From: Rikenellaceae bacterium
GTDB lineage: Bacteria; Bacteroidota; Bacteroidia; Bacteroidales; Rikenellaceae
Assembly (NCBI GenBank): GCA_902363575.1
Contig: CABJAJ010000002.1
Coordinates: 558,001-622,000, forward strand
DNA: 64,000 nucleotides
Reading direction: 5' to 3'
Within the stretch, counting starts at the first letter, position 1; every line of letters starts with the position of its first letter. A program made the translations under genes and the position numbers. Positions 9,425-18,907 of the stretch are shown here, one piece after another. Under the pieces are notes generated by a model. That model did no database searches. It saw only the letters and a program-made list of their open reading frames with translations, and was not told the origin of the DNA.

Positions 9425-10753
9425 CTACGGTTTCCGGTCAGGGTCGCTGGTCAGAATCCGGTAGCTCCATCCGGCCATCTCCCCCTCTACGTGTCCGGGC
9501 AGGTCGAAGCGCTCGCCCGTGAAGCCGTCGCGGTAAGCACCGGCATAGATTCCGGTCCGGTAATCGACCCGGATCGTATAGGGCGACAGGTTCATAATCG
9601 CCACCACGCGGTTGCCCGCGACCTCCCGCACGAAGGTCATCAGGCAGTCCTCAGCGTTGTTGCGGATCTCGATCGTCTCCCCGCCCCGCTCGCCGGCGGC
9701 CAGGGCCGGATTGGTGTGTTTCAGGGCGGCGAGGCGACGGTAAAACGCCGTATGGCCGTTGGGAGCGGTCGCGGGCAGCGGATCGCGGTCGAAAAAGCGG
9801 AAAGCGTGATCGTACCCCACCTCCTGCCCGGTATAGATGAGCGGCATCCCCTTTTCCAGCACGAACGTCAGCACGGCCATGATTTCCGCCGCGGCCCCCA
9901 TGCGGCGGAATTCGCTGCCGTTCCAGGAGTTTTCGTCGTGGTTGGAGGTGAACATCAGACGGATGGCCGAGCGGGGATAGCGCTGACGGTCGGCGTAGAG
10001 GTAGTCGCGGATGGCCGTCACCCGCTTGTCCTGCCGGGCGACGTCGTTCATCAGGTGGTGCAACTCCCAGGTGTAGCAGGCGTCGAAAGCCCCGTCGAAC
10101 AGGTAAGGCTCCTCGGCTTCGGCCAGCAGGAACAGGTCGGGGCGCACGCGGCCCAACTGCCGACGCACCTCCTGCCAGAATGCGATCGGCACGAGCATGG
10201 CCATGTCGCAGCGGAAGCCGTCGATACCGTGCTTTTCGAGCCAGAAACGCATGGCGTCGATCTGCCCCTGCCAGACGGCTCGGTTGCCGTAGTCGAGCTT
10301 CGCCGTGTCGTCCCATCCGTTGGGAACCACCGGCTCGCCCGCGGCATCGCGTTCGTACCAGTCGGCGGGCTTCTCCCGCAGCCAGCGGGCGTCGCGCGAA
10401 GTGTGGTTGGCGACCCAGTCCAGCAGCACCTTCATGCCGAGCGCATGGGCCCGTCCGACGAAGGCGTCGAAATCCTCCGCCGTCCCGAATTCGGGATTGA
10501 CCGCCTCATAATCCCGGACCGCATAGTAGGAGCCGAGCGAACCTTTGCGGTTCACCTCGCCGATCGGATAGACCGGCATCAGCCACACGGCATCGACACC
10601 CATCGCCCGCAACCCCTCCAGCCGTTCGGCCGCGGCCCGGAGCGTCCCTTCGGGGGTCTGCTGACGCAGATTCATTTCATAGAGTACCGCCCCGTAGCTC
10701 CACGGGGCATGCGTTCGTTCACTCTCCATCACTTTTTTCTGTTTTCGGACCAT
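9425..10753 (-). CDS. Alpha-amylase family glycoside hydrolase (GH13)
   Basis: This is a retaining alpha-glucan hydrolase or transglycosidase of 442 residues. All four GH13 regions are present: DWVANH (about residue 112), DGFRCDMA with the nucleophile Asp near 183, the acid/base Glu near 212 in LLAEAEE, and SNHDEN. A C-terminal beta domain follows. No signal peptide is visible, so it is probably cytoplasmic and acts on internalised or stored glucans. I favour the ATG at 10753, which is preceded by AGGAAAG. An internal ATG at 10729 is also possible. It sits beside the GH65 phosphorylase gene on the same strand, suggesting a shared maltodextrin-type pathway. Confidence 0.9.
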   Translation of the reverse strand: MVRKQKKVMESERTHAPWSYGAVLYEMNLRQQTPEGTLRAAAERLEGLRAMGVDAVWLMPVYPIGEVNRKGSLGSYYAVRDYEAVNPEFGTAEDFDAFVGRAHALGMKVLLDWVANHTSRDARWLREKPADWYERDAAGEPVVPNGWDDTAKLDYGNRAVWQGQIDAMRFWLEKHGIDGFRCDMAMLVPIAFWQEVRRQLGRVRPDLFLLAEAEEPYLFDGAFDACYTWELHHLMNDVARQDKRVTAIRDYLYADRQRYPRSAIRLMFTSNHDENSWNGSEFRRMGAAAEIMAVLTFVLEKGMPLIYTGQEVGYDHAFRFFDRDPLPATAPNGHTAFYRRLAALKHTNPALAAGERGGETIEIRNNAEDCLMTFVREVAGNRVVAIMNLSPYTIRVDYRTGIYAGAYRDGFTGERFDLPGHVEGEMAGWSYRILTSDPDRKP

Positions 10754-11137
10754 TCTTCTTTCCTGCCTGACCGACAAAATTTGATTTGCAGCCGGCCGTC
10801 CCTGTCCGCTGCCGCATACGCGCCGCCGCAACACTCATCGCCCACCCGTCGCATCCATGATCCGCGGTTGCCCGGGCAATACACGAGTCAGGGCAGCCGG
10901 GACACTGCGTCCCTCCATCCGTTCAAATTCCGTTCCGCCCGGTCGCAGACGACTCCTCAGGCGCCCCTCGTCCATCCGCAACCGGCCACGCACTCGGGAT
11001 TGCGCATCGGGAGCCTCCGTCCCCGGCCGGACAAATCGACAGGAGGGTCTTCGGCCCCTCTCGTTCGGGGCGGAAATCCGGCCGCTCCTGCTGCAGCGGC
11101 CACACCACGGAGGCAGCAGAAACAATACGACAGCCCC
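10754..11137. other. Intergenic region without a supported gene
   Basis: About 380 GC-rich bp between the GH13 and GH65 genes. I see no convincing promoter box, hairpin with a T tract, or protein with recognisable features. Confidence 0.45.
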
Positions 11138-14092
11138 TTACCGCATATGTACCGCACGGTCCGCCACCGTGTAACGGCATCCGTCGATGCCGATTTCGAC
11201 GGGCGCCCCTTCGTTGGTCACCTCGACCCGCCCGGCCTCGGCCCGCACGGTCAGCAGCCGCTCCCGGTAATTGACCCGGAACGTCAGCGAACGCCATCCG
11301 GCGGGAAGCACGGGAGCGAAATCGAGCACTCCGTCCCGCATGCGCATGCCGCCGAACCCCTCCACCACCGCGAGCCACGACCCGGCCATCGAGGTGACGT
11401 GCAGCCCCTCCTCGACCTCGCGGTTGTAGTCGTCCAGGTCCAGCCGCGCCGTGCGCAGGTACATTTCATAGGCCTTATCCATCTCCCCCAGCCGCGCCGC
11501 GAGAATGGCATGCACGCAGGGCGACAGGCTCGACTCGTGGACGGTGCGGGCTTCGTAAAAGTGGAAATTACGACGCACAGTCCCGGTATCGAAATGCTCC
11601 CCGAAGAAATAGAGCCCCTGAAGCACGTCGGCTTGCTTGATGAAACAGGAGCGCAGGATGCGATCCCAGCTCCAGGTCCGATTGAGGGGCCGTTCGCGCG
11701 GATCGAGGTCGCGCACGAGCCTCTGCTCTTTGTCCAGGTAGCCGTCCTGTTGCAGAAAGATGTCCCGTTCGGGGTCCTCGCCGAGGTACATGCGGTCGGC
11801 GATCTCCGTCCAGCGGGCGGTCTCGGCCGCTTCGTCGAAATGGCGCTTTGCGCAGATGCGGCGATAATCCTCCGGACGGTTTTCCCGCACCCAGCGAGCT
11901 GCTTCGGCCGCATAGCGCATCGACCAGCAGGCGATGTAGGAGGTGTACCAGTTGTTATCGACGTTGTTTTCGTATTCGTTGGGGCCGGTCACCCCGAGCA
12001 TGACATACTTCCCGCGCGCCTCGGACCAGGTGATGCGCTGCGCCCAGAAACGGGCGATCGAAAGCAGCACCTCCAGACCGCAACGGGCCAGATACTCCTG
12101 CTCGCCGGTGTAGCGGATGTAATTGTGGATGGCATAGGCGACGGCCCCATTGCGGTGAATCTCCTCGAAGGTGATCTCCCATTCGTTGTGGCACTCCTCG
12201 CCATTGACCGTGACCATCGGATAGAGCGCCGCGCCGTCGCGGAAACCCAGTTTGGCGGCGTTTTCGATCGCCTTGTCGAGCTGGTTGTAGCGGTAAACGA
12301 GCAACGCGCGGGCGACCTGCGCCCCGGCCGTCGCCAGATAGAAAGGCAGACAGTAGGCTTCGGTGTCCCAGTAGGTCACCCCGCCGTACTTTTCGCCCGT
12401 AAACCCCTTGGGGCCGATATTGAGGCGCGAATCCACCCCCGTATAGGTTTGCAGCAGCATAAAGATGCAGTAGCGGATGCCCTGCTGCGCCGCGGCATCG
12501 CCCTCGATCTCGACGTCGCAGCCGCGCCATTTGCCCTTCCACGCCCGGGCCTGCTCCCCCAGGAGCGTCCCGAATCCAGCGCGGATGCCCTCCCCGGCCA
12601 CGCTGCGGGCAGCGGGAATCAGCTCGTCGGGGGCGTGGTTGAGCGACGAACAGATGCCCACGCACTTGACGAGCTCCACCCGTTCGCCCCGCCCGGCCTC
12701 CACAACGGCACATTCCTGCACCCGCTCGCCCGCCGTTTCGGGACGGAGCGTCACCCCCGCGACCCGTGCGCACTGGGCCCATGCCGCCTCGAAACCGCTC
12801 TTTGCGGTGCGCATCCTCACGGCATCCCGCACGGTTTCGACATGCTCCCAGAATTTCTCGTCGTAATTGGCGTCGGCATTGCACACGTCGGCGTCCACGA
12901 ACGGACGCAGTTCGATGCGTGCGCCGCGGTCGAGCGGCGTGACGGCATAGCGCACCGCGCCCAGCTCGCGCCGCACGAGCGACAGGAACCGCTCGGCTTC
13001 GACGAGCACCTCCGCGCCCGATCCCATGCGTACCCGCGCGCGGCGACGCAGCACCCCGCGGCGCATGTCGAGCTCCCGGTAAAATTCGAGCGTTTCGACG
13101 CGGGCCAAATCGAGCTCCTCTCCGTCGATGCGTACCCCGACGCCGGGCCAAAAAGCCGCGTTGGGCACCTTGGCGAAATAATCCGGATAGCCGTTCTTCC
13201 ACCACCCCACACGGGTCTTGTCGGGATAGTAAACCCCGCCGATATAGTTCCCCTGCAGCGACGGCCCCGAGTAGCTCTCCTCGAAATTGGCGCGGCCTCC
13301 CATCACGCCGTTGCCGATCGCAAAGAGCGATTCGGACGCACGCACGCGCCCGGGGTCGAAACGGGTTTCGACGATTTTCCAGCCGTCGGTTGCGATGAAT
13401 CGGCTGTTTGTGCCCACGGCTCGTCCGCCGAACGTGTCGCGCAACTCCGCCGCGAGCCGGTCGAGGGTGAAACCCGCAAAGCCGGGAATCCGCAGATCCG
13501 CCGCCGCGAGCGAGTCCGAACAGCCCACTCCGACCGCTCGCATTCCCGCACGCCGGGCCGCCTCCACCCCCGCCGCCGCATCCTCGAAGACCACGCATTC
13601 GGCGGCGGGGAGCCCGACGGCTTCGGCGCCCCGGACAAAGACTTCGGGGTCGGGCTTGGCCCGCGTAACGAGCGTCCCGTCCACCACCGCGTCGAAAAGC
13701 GGACGCAGGGCGCAGCGGTCGAGGATCGCGCCGGCATTTTTCGACGACGAGCCGAGCACGACCTTCACTCCGCGGCCGCGCAGCTCCCCGAGGAACTCGC
13801 GCACGCCCGGCAGCACATCGGACGGGGTCATGGCGCCGATCAGCTCGAGGTAACGGGCGTTCTTGCGTTCGGCCAGGCGCTCCTTTTCCTCCGGGGTGAA
13901 GCGTTCCTGCATGCCACCCGCGGCAAGCACGATTTCGAGCGAAGCCATACGGCTCACCCCCCGGGTCGCCTCGCCCCGGGCGGGCGTGAAGTCGAAGCCC
14001 AGTCCGGCGGCCAGTTCCCTCCAGGCCAGGTAGTGATAACGGGCGGTATCGACGACCACCCCGTCCAGATCGAATATACAACAAGCAATCAT
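11138..14092 (-). CDS. Fused beta-phosphoglucomutase / GH65 disaccharide phosphorylase
   Basis: This 984-residue bifunctional enzyme has two parts. Residues 1 to about 215 are a HAD phosphoglucomutase: FDLDGVVVD with Asp8/Asp10, LGSSSKN, KPDPEVF and FEDAAAGV. From about 235 it is a GH65 phosphorylase: GNYIGGVYYPD near the start, the catalytic (alpha/alpha)6 barrel with GEECHNEWE (Glu639 in the region of the GH65 general acid), and GVTGPNEYENNV. GH65 enzymes cleave maltose, trehalose, kojibiose or nigerose with phosphate to beta-glucose 1-phosphate. The mutase then makes glucose 6-phosphate, so fusion couples the two steps. Which disaccharide is used cannot be read from the sequence. Confidence 0.93.
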   Translation of the reverse strand: MIACCIFDLDGVVVDTARYHYLAWRELAAGLGFDFTPARGEATRGVSRMASLEIVLAAGGMQERFTPEEKERLAERKNARYLELIGAMTPSDVLPGVREFLGELRGRGVKVVLGSSSKNAGAILDRCALRPLFDAVVDGTLVTRAKPDPEVFVRGAEAVGLPAAECVVFEDAAAGVEAARRAGMRAVGVGCSDSLAAADLRIPGFAGFTLDRLAAELRDTFGGRAVGTNSRFIATDGWKIVETRFDPGRVRASESLFAIGNGVMGGRANFEESYSGPSLQGNYIGGVYYPDKTRVGWWKNGYPDYFAKVPNAAFWPGVGVRIDGEELDLARVETLEFYRELDMRRGVLRRRARVRMGSGAEVLVEAERFLSLVRRELGAVRYAVTPLDRGARIELRPFVDADVCNADANYDEKFWEHVETVRDAVRMRTAKSGFEAAWAQCARVAGVTLRPETAGERVQECAVVEAGRGERVELVKCVGICSSLNHAPDELIPAARSVAGEGIRAGFGTLLGEQARAWKGKWRGCDVEIEGDAAAQQGIRYCIFMLLQTYTGVDSRLNIGPKGFTGEKYGGVTYWDTEAYCLPFYLATAGAQVARALLVYRYNQLDKAIENAAKLGFRDGAALYPMVTVNGEECHNEWEITFEEIHRNGAVAYAIHNYIRYTGEQEYLARCGLEVLLSIARFWAQRITWSEARGKYVMLGVTGPNEYENNVDNNWYTSYIACWSMRYAAEAARWVRENRPEDYRRICAKRHFDEAAETARWTEIADRMYLGEDPERDIFLQQDGYLDKEQRLVRDLDPRERPLNRTWSWDRILRSCFIKQADVLQGLYFFGEHFDTGTVRRNFHFYEARTVHESSLSPCVHAILAARLGEMDKAYEMYLRTARLDLDDYNREVEEGLHVTSMAGSWLAVVEGFGGMRMRDGVLDFAPVLPAGWRSLTFRVNYRERLLTVRAEAGRVEVTNEGAPVEIGIDGCRYTVADRAVHMR

Positions 14093-14794
14093 CGGTCGTT
14101 TCGGTTTATCGGATCATTCGTCTCCCGGCGTCCCCGGCGTTCGGCGACAGGCTGTCACGAGCGGGTCGGCGGCAACGCAGGCAGCGGTTTGCACATCCCG
14201 CACAGACAATCATGCAGTCGTTGCGGAGCCGAACCATCCTGTTTTCCGTCCACGCACCGCCGTCTTAAACAGTCCGGCAGGGGGGGGCGGTTTCGCATCA
14301 AGAACAGGGCCGGCCACGAAAAAACGGCACGGTGTCCCTAATAATAAAAGAACAGATCCGGTCGGAATGCCGTGCCAAAGGTACGGAAAAAGGATCGCCG
14401 GAAGAAATTTTTTGCCGGCCGATCGCAAAACGCCCATCCCGGGCACGAATAACCGACCGCCGACGGGTGCAGATCGGGCCGACGTCTGCGCGGCCGCGCT
14501 TTCGCGGTCGGCGTGCAGGCGACGGTCTCGGCAACCGCCGACTTAAGATCCGGACCGCTCTCAGCCGCGATTCGCCATGATCCGCGCGCGCAGCCGCCGG
14601 CCGTTGAGCCCACATCCAAATGACAAGCATCTGAACGACAGGATATAATACGCGCTTGCGCCCACACCGGACCTCGACATGACGGTCAGCCGAAGACGCA
14701 GCGCGGGCTCGGCGGACGGATGCGAAGAGCGAGGAGTGCCCAAAAACAATGCAGTTTCGCCGTAGGGGAACGATGATTTGTCCCCGGATTTTTT
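14093..14794. other. Intergenic region without a supported gene
   Basis: About 700 bp between the divergently oriented GH65 gene and the polysaccharide export operon. Open frames on the minus strand up to 172 codons have no start context or domain I can recognise. A G8 run at 14281-14288 is noticeable. The right end carries the promoter of the export operon. Confidence 0.45.
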
Positions 14795-14802
14795 TATCTT
14801 TG
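14795..14802 (+). promoter_or_regulatory. -7 promoter box of the polysaccharide export operon
   Basis: TATCTTTG follows a T tract, 25 bp before the ATG at 14828. A TTTG at 14777-14780 is too close (14 bp) to be a standard -33 element. Confidence 0.6.
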
Positions 14803-14827
14803 TCGCGAATTAGCAAACGCCCACACC

Positions 14828-15616
14828 ATGAGACGAATTTTTCTACTGACGGCAGCGGCCCTGTTGGCCTCCTGCGCTTCCCAGCGCCGGGTGGTTTATC
14901 TGCAGGACATTCAGCCCGGCGACCGGATTCCCGTTGCCGAAAGCTACCAGATACGCATCAAGCCCCTGGATCGGCTGACCGTGGTGGTCAACAGCCGTAA
15001 CCCGGAGCTCGCGGCCCCGTTCAACACCTCGTCCTCCTACACCTCGCTCAACGGCAGTCAGGCAAGCTCCTCCGCCGCAGGCGTCAATGCGCTCCAGGTG
15101 CGCACGGTCGATACCGAAGGCATGCTCGACATGCCCATTATCGGCCCCGTGCCCTGTGCGGGCAAAACACGGGAAGAGCTTGCCCGCGATATCGCCCGCA
15201 AGATCGAAGCCGGCGGCTACATCAGCGATCCGACCGTCAATATCCAGTTCGCCGACATGAAAATCTCAGTGATCGGCGAGGTGGCCCGTCCGGGCCAGTA
15301 CGACATCGTGAACGACCGCGTGTCGCTTTTCGACGCGCTGTCGATGGCGGGCGACCTGACCATCTACGGCGTGCGCGACGGCGTGGTCGTCATCCGAGAA
15401 GAGAACGGCGTTCGCACCTCCGCATCGCTCGACATGACGTCGCGGGAGATTTACGACTCGCCCTATTTTTACCTCCAGCAGAACGATGTGGTTTACGTCA
15501 AACCCAACAAATACAAGGCGCAGTCGGGTGAAATCAGCCAGAACCGCAATTTTTACCTTTCACTCGTCGGGACGGCCATTTCGGTAGCCACCCTGATCGT
15601 CACACTCACCAGATAG
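14828..15616 (+). CDS. Polysaccharide export outer-membrane lipoprotein (Wza-like)
   Basis: This 262-residue protein has a lipoprotein signal (LLASC, Cys17). A poly_export domain (YQIRIKPLDRLTVVV at about 38-52; DMPIIGPVPCAGKTREEL) is followed by an SLBB-type domain (GEVARPGQYDI). A hydrophobic segment at about 241-260 may serve as a C-terminal membrane span. It forms the outer-membrane exit of a capsule or exopolysaccharide system with the BY-kinase encoded 6 bp downstream. No glycosyltransferase locus follows, so the pair may serve a locus elsewhere. Confidence 0.92.
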   Translation: MRRIFLLTAAALLASCASQRRVVYLQDIQPGDRIPVAESYQIRIKPLDRLTVVVNSRNPELAAPFNTSSSYTSLNGSQASSSAAGVNALQVRTVDTEGMLDMPIIGPVPCAGKTREELARDIARKIEAGGYISDPTVNIQFADMKISVIGEVARPGQYDIVNDRVSLFDALSMAGDLTIYGVRDGVVVIREENGVRTSASLDMTSREIYDSPYFYLQQNDVVYVKPNKYKAQSGEISQNRNFYLSLVGTAISVATLIVTLTR

Positions 15617-15622
15617 GAAATC

Positions 15623-18088
15623 ATGGCAGGACAGCAAACTCCCAACTTCAACCAGCCCGGCGGCGCTCCCCAGAGCGACAACGTGTCGTTTTCGCTCCAC
15701 GACATCATCCAGCTGGTACTGGCCAACTGGTACTGGTTCGTGCTCTCGGTCGTCATCTGCGTGGCTTGCGGCTACGTCTATATCGCCCGCACGCCCAAGG
15801 TGTACAGCCGCACGGCCAACATTCTGGTCAAGGACAGCCGCAAAGGCGGCGACACCGACCTGGCGTCGTTCAGCGACCTGGCCGGCATCAGCGCCCGCCG
15901 CAATGTGGACAATGAAATCTACATCCTCCAGTCGCGGCGCCTGATGCGGGAGGTCGTCCGTCGGCTCGGGCTGACGGTCAGCTACTCCGTGGACGAAAAG
16001 TTCCGCGCACGCGACCTGTACGGCCAATCCCCGATCCACATCGATTTCATCAACGACAACGACGCACAAAACCTCTCGTTCGAGGTGACCCTGCTTCCCG
16101 ACAGCGCCATCCGGCTCGGGGCTTTCGACGCCGCTTTGCTGAGCAAGGAGGATACGCGCCGCAGCATCACCGCACGGTTGGGCGACACGGTCAGCACGCC
16201 CCTGGGACAGCTCATCGTCCGACCGACGCTCTACCTGTCGCCGGCCTACCTGTCCTCGACCATCCGGATCAGCAAGGGCAATCTGGACGCCGTAACCGAT
16301 GCCTACCGGGGAGCGGTCAAGAGCGTGGTGGCCAACAAGCAGGCTTCGATCATCACCATCTCGATGAACAACACCGTGCCCCGCCGGGCCGAGGACGTCA
16401 TCAATACGCTCATTGCGGTTTACGAGGAGGACGCCGTCGCCGACAAGCGGAGCATCGCGCAGAATACGAGCGAATTCATCGAAAACCGGCTTCAGGTGAT
16501 CGGCCGCGAACTCGGCATGGTCGATAAGAACATCGAGCGGTTCAAGCAGACCAACAGGATGTACGACATCACCACCGAGGCTGCCCGCACGCTGGCCGAA
16601 AGCACGAAATACAAAAACGAAGGGCTCTCGGTGGAAAATCAGATCCGGATGGCGGAGTTCCTCAAGGAATACCTGCTCGACGCATCCAAAATCAACGAGC
16701 TGATTCCGGCCACCGTCTCGATCGCCAACAGCGCGATCGCCGACCAGATCGCCTCCTACAACGAGGCAGTGCTCCGCCGCGCCAAGCTGATGACCGACAG
16801 TTCGGAAAACAACCCAGTCATCCTCGACCTGGACAACGGACTGGTGGCGGTGAGACGGGCCATCATCGCCTCGCTCGACTCCCACATCTCGACGCTGGGC
16901 ATCCAGCTCGACGCCATGCGCCGGGAGGAGGCCATGGCCAACCGCCGCATTTCGTCGGTGCCTTCGCAGGAGAAGGAGATTCTCGACATCACGCGCCAGC
17001 AGAAAATCAAGGAGGAGCTCTACCTGTACCTGCTCAACAAGCGCGAGGAGAACGCCCTCACGATGGTCATTACGGAGAGTAATTCCCGCACGATCGACAA
17101 TGCGTTCGGGTCGTCCAACCCCCTGTTCCCCAACAAATCGATGATCCTCGCGATCGCCATTCTGTTCGGGTTGGCCATTCCCTTCCTGATTATCTACATG
17201 CTCGAAATCCTCGACACGACCATCCGCGGCCGCAAAGACCTCGAGGATCGGCTGAGCATTCCTTTCCTGGGCGACATCCCGGAGTACACGGGCGCCATGC
17301 AGCGCGGAGGGGTCGTGGTGCGGGAAAACGGCCGCGACGCCGTGTCGGAAGCTTTCCGCATCCTGCGCTCGAACATGAGTTTTATGAACGTCAATTCGCG
17401 TCCGCAGCAGGTCATCATGGTCACCTCGTCCAACCCGCACGCCGGCAAGACGTTCGTCTCGACCAACCTGGCCATGACCCTCGCCCTGACCGGGAAACGG
17501 GTCATCCTGATCGACCTGGACCTGCGCCGCCGCACCTTCACCAAGCAGATGGGCCGCGCCGGAAACACGGTGGGGATCACCAATTACCTCTCGGGCAACA
17601 GTACGGCGGAGGAGATCGTGCACAAAAGCAGCCTCAACAACAACCTCGACATCATCTACTCGGGGCCGCAGCCGCCCAATCCGGGTGAGATGCTGCTGAG
17701 CGAACAGCTCGACAAGCTGATGGAACAACTGCGGGCCCGGTACGATTACGTGATTATCGACAGCGTGCCGGCCATGGCCGTTGCCGACGCCATGATTACC
17801 GACCGGCTCTCCGACCTCTGCATCTATGTCATCCGCGAAGGGCTTCTGGACCGCCGCCAACTTCCCGACATCGAGAGACTCTACCGGGAAAAGAAACTCC
17901 GCAACATGTGCACCGTGCTCAACGGCACCCGCATATCCCGCCACAACTACGGTTACGGATATGGATACGGGTACGGGTACAGCGGCTACGGATACGGTCT
18001 CTACAACGAGGACGAGGCGGCACAGCGCAAAAAGGGTTGGCGCAATCGAATCCGCAGCGTCTGGCACAAACTCACCCGCAAGCGATAA
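15623..18088 (+). CDS. Polysaccharide co-polymerase / tyrosine autokinase (Wzc-like)
   Basis: This 821-residue inner-membrane protein has a Wzz domain with spans at about 33-52 and 512-532 around a large periplasmic coiled region. The cytoplasmic BY-kinase domain has a Walker A at NPHAGKT (Lys609) and the kinase-specific second motif LIDLDLRR (631-636). A tyrosine cluster of alternating Tyr-Gly lies at about 776-796 and is the likely autophosphorylation site. Such kinases control polysaccharide chain length and assembly. The gene is coupled to the Wza-like gene upstream and lies 3 bp before a small HAD gene. Confidence 0.94.
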   Translation: MAGQQTPNFNQPGGAPQSDNVSFSLHDIIQLVLANWYWFVLSVVICVACGYVYIARTPKVYSRTANILVKDSRKGGDTDLASFSDLAGISARRNVDNEIYILQSRRLMREVVRRLGLTVSYSVDEKFRARDLYGQSPIHIDFINDNDAQNLSFEVTLLPDSAIRLGAFDAALLSKEDTRRSITARLGDTVSTPLGQLIVRPTLYLSPAYLSSTIRISKGNLDAVTDAYRGAVKSVVANKQASIITISMNNTVPRRAEDVINTLIAVYEEDAVADKRSIAQNTSEFIENRLQVIGRELGMVDKNIERFKQTNRMYDITTEAARTLAESTKYKNEGLSVENQIRMAEFLKEYLLDASKINELIPATVSIANSAIADQIASYNEAVLRRAKLMTDSSENNPVILDLDNGLVAVRRAIIASLDSHISTLGIQLDAMRREEAMANRRISSVPSQEKEILDITRQQKIKEELYLYLLNKREENALTMVITESNSRTIDNAFGSSNPLFPNKSMILAIAILFGLAIPFLIIYMLEILDTTIRGRKDLEDRLSIPFLGDIPEYTGAMQRGGVVVRENGRDAVSEAFRILRSNMSFMNVNSRPQQVIMVTSSNPHAGKTFVSTNLAMTLALTGKRVILIDLDLRRRTFTKQMGRAGNTVGITNYLSGNSTAEEIVHKSSLNNNLDIIYSGPQPPNPGEMLLSEQLDKLMEQLRARYDYVIIDSVPAMAVADAMITDRLSDLCIYVIREGLLDRRQLPDIERLYREKKLRNMCTVLNGTRISRHNYGYGYGYGYGYSGYGYGLYNEDEAAQRKKGWRNRIRSVWHKLTRKR

Positions 18089-18091
18089 ACC

Positions 18092-18481
18092 ATGGCGGTA
18101 AGAAACGCAACCATCGCGGTGGATTTCGACGGCACGGTAGTCACCCATGCCTATCCCCACATCGGTATGGACGCAGGTGCCGTCCCCGTGCTGCGGGAGC
18201 TCGTGCGGAACGACTGCCGCCTGATCCTGCTGACCATGCGCAGCGGACACCTGCTTGACGACGCGGTGCGCTGGTTCCGCGAGCGGGATATTCCGCTCTA
18301 CGCCGTCAATGACAATCCGACACAACATGCCTGGAGTTCGTCGCCCAAGGTACATGCCGATCTGTATATCGACGACAGCGCGCTGGGCTGCCCGACCCGT
18401 TTCATGGAGGGGGTAAGTCGGGCCGTCGCCGACTGGCAGGAGATCCGGCGGCAACTGGTCCGGGACGGATACCTCGACTGA
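18092..18481 (+). CDS. Small HAD-type hydrolase (BT0820-like)
   Basis: This 129-residue protein has the HAD nucleophile motif DFDGT at residues 11-15, a threonine motif (LLTMRSG) and a C-terminal acidic motif (DLYIDDSALG). It has no cap domain and matches the small Bacteroidetes phosphatases of unknown substrate. The 3-bp spacing from the kinase gene implies co-transcription, possibly a link to sugar-phosphate metabolism, but that is inference. Confidence 0.75.
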   Translation: MAVRNATIAVDFDGTVVTHAYPHIGMDAGAVPVLRELVRNDCRLILLTMRSGHLLDDAVRWFRERDIPLYAVNDNPTQHAWSSSPKVHADLYIDDSALGCPTRFMEGVSRAVADWQEIRRQLVRDGYLD

Positions 18482-18747
18482 CCCGACGGAGTGACGATGC
18501 GCAGCGCATCGTCACTGCCCTGTTTTCGGTCGCCGCCTGACAAAAAGCGGGCCGGCGCTCTCATGGCACCCCGACGCCGGGGGTTTATCCATCGTCTGTC
18601 CCCGGTCATTCTGAGCGGAAAAACGACCGACCGCTGCCGAGCGGACTGCAGCCGTCTCTCTTCCCCGCCCGATCCGCCCGATCGCCGTCGGCGTGTTTCG
18701 ATCCGCCGAAAACCGTCACGGCCATTCCGGTCAGTGGGGACAACACG
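18482..18747. other. Intergenic region between convergent genes
   Basis: No gene is supported in this stretch. Together with the terminator to its right it separates the export operon from the convergent nucleotidyltransferase gene. Confidence 0.45.
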
Positions 18748-18788
18748 AAAAAACAAACCGGAACCGATCTTCGGATCAGTTCCGGTTT
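18748..18788 (-). terminator. Terminator of the nucleotidyltransferase gene
   Basis: A perfect 10-bp stem (18755-18764 with 18779-18788) is extended inside by GATC/GATC. On the minus strand it runs into a T6 tract (18753-18748). It lies between convergent genes and may stop transcription from both sides. Confidence 0.72.
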
Positions 18789-18907
18789 ATCTGTTATCTG
18801 CCCGGGGTTATCCGCCCGGCCGCCCCCCGCCATCCGGCGCCGGCCGCAAGCTCCGGAATTCCGGGCACGCACAGCCGATCAGCCGCAATGCCGCAGGCCG
18901 TGACGGC

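Noticed and set aside
9491..14341. A 1616-codon open frame on the plus strand
   Set aside because: It runs antisense through the GH13 and GH65 genes, both with intact catalytic motifs on the minus strand. Its composition (His, Arg, Pro-rich, no fold pattern) is that of a shadow.
14281..14380. Terminator-like inverted repeat GGCACGG/CCGTGCC
   Set aside because: Only 7 bp with a loop of more than 30 nt and no T tract; not adjacent to any gene end.
15560..18454. A 964-codon open frame on the minus strand
   Set aside because: Antisense to the Wzc-like kinase gene; it mirrors the codon periodicity of that gene and shows no domain.
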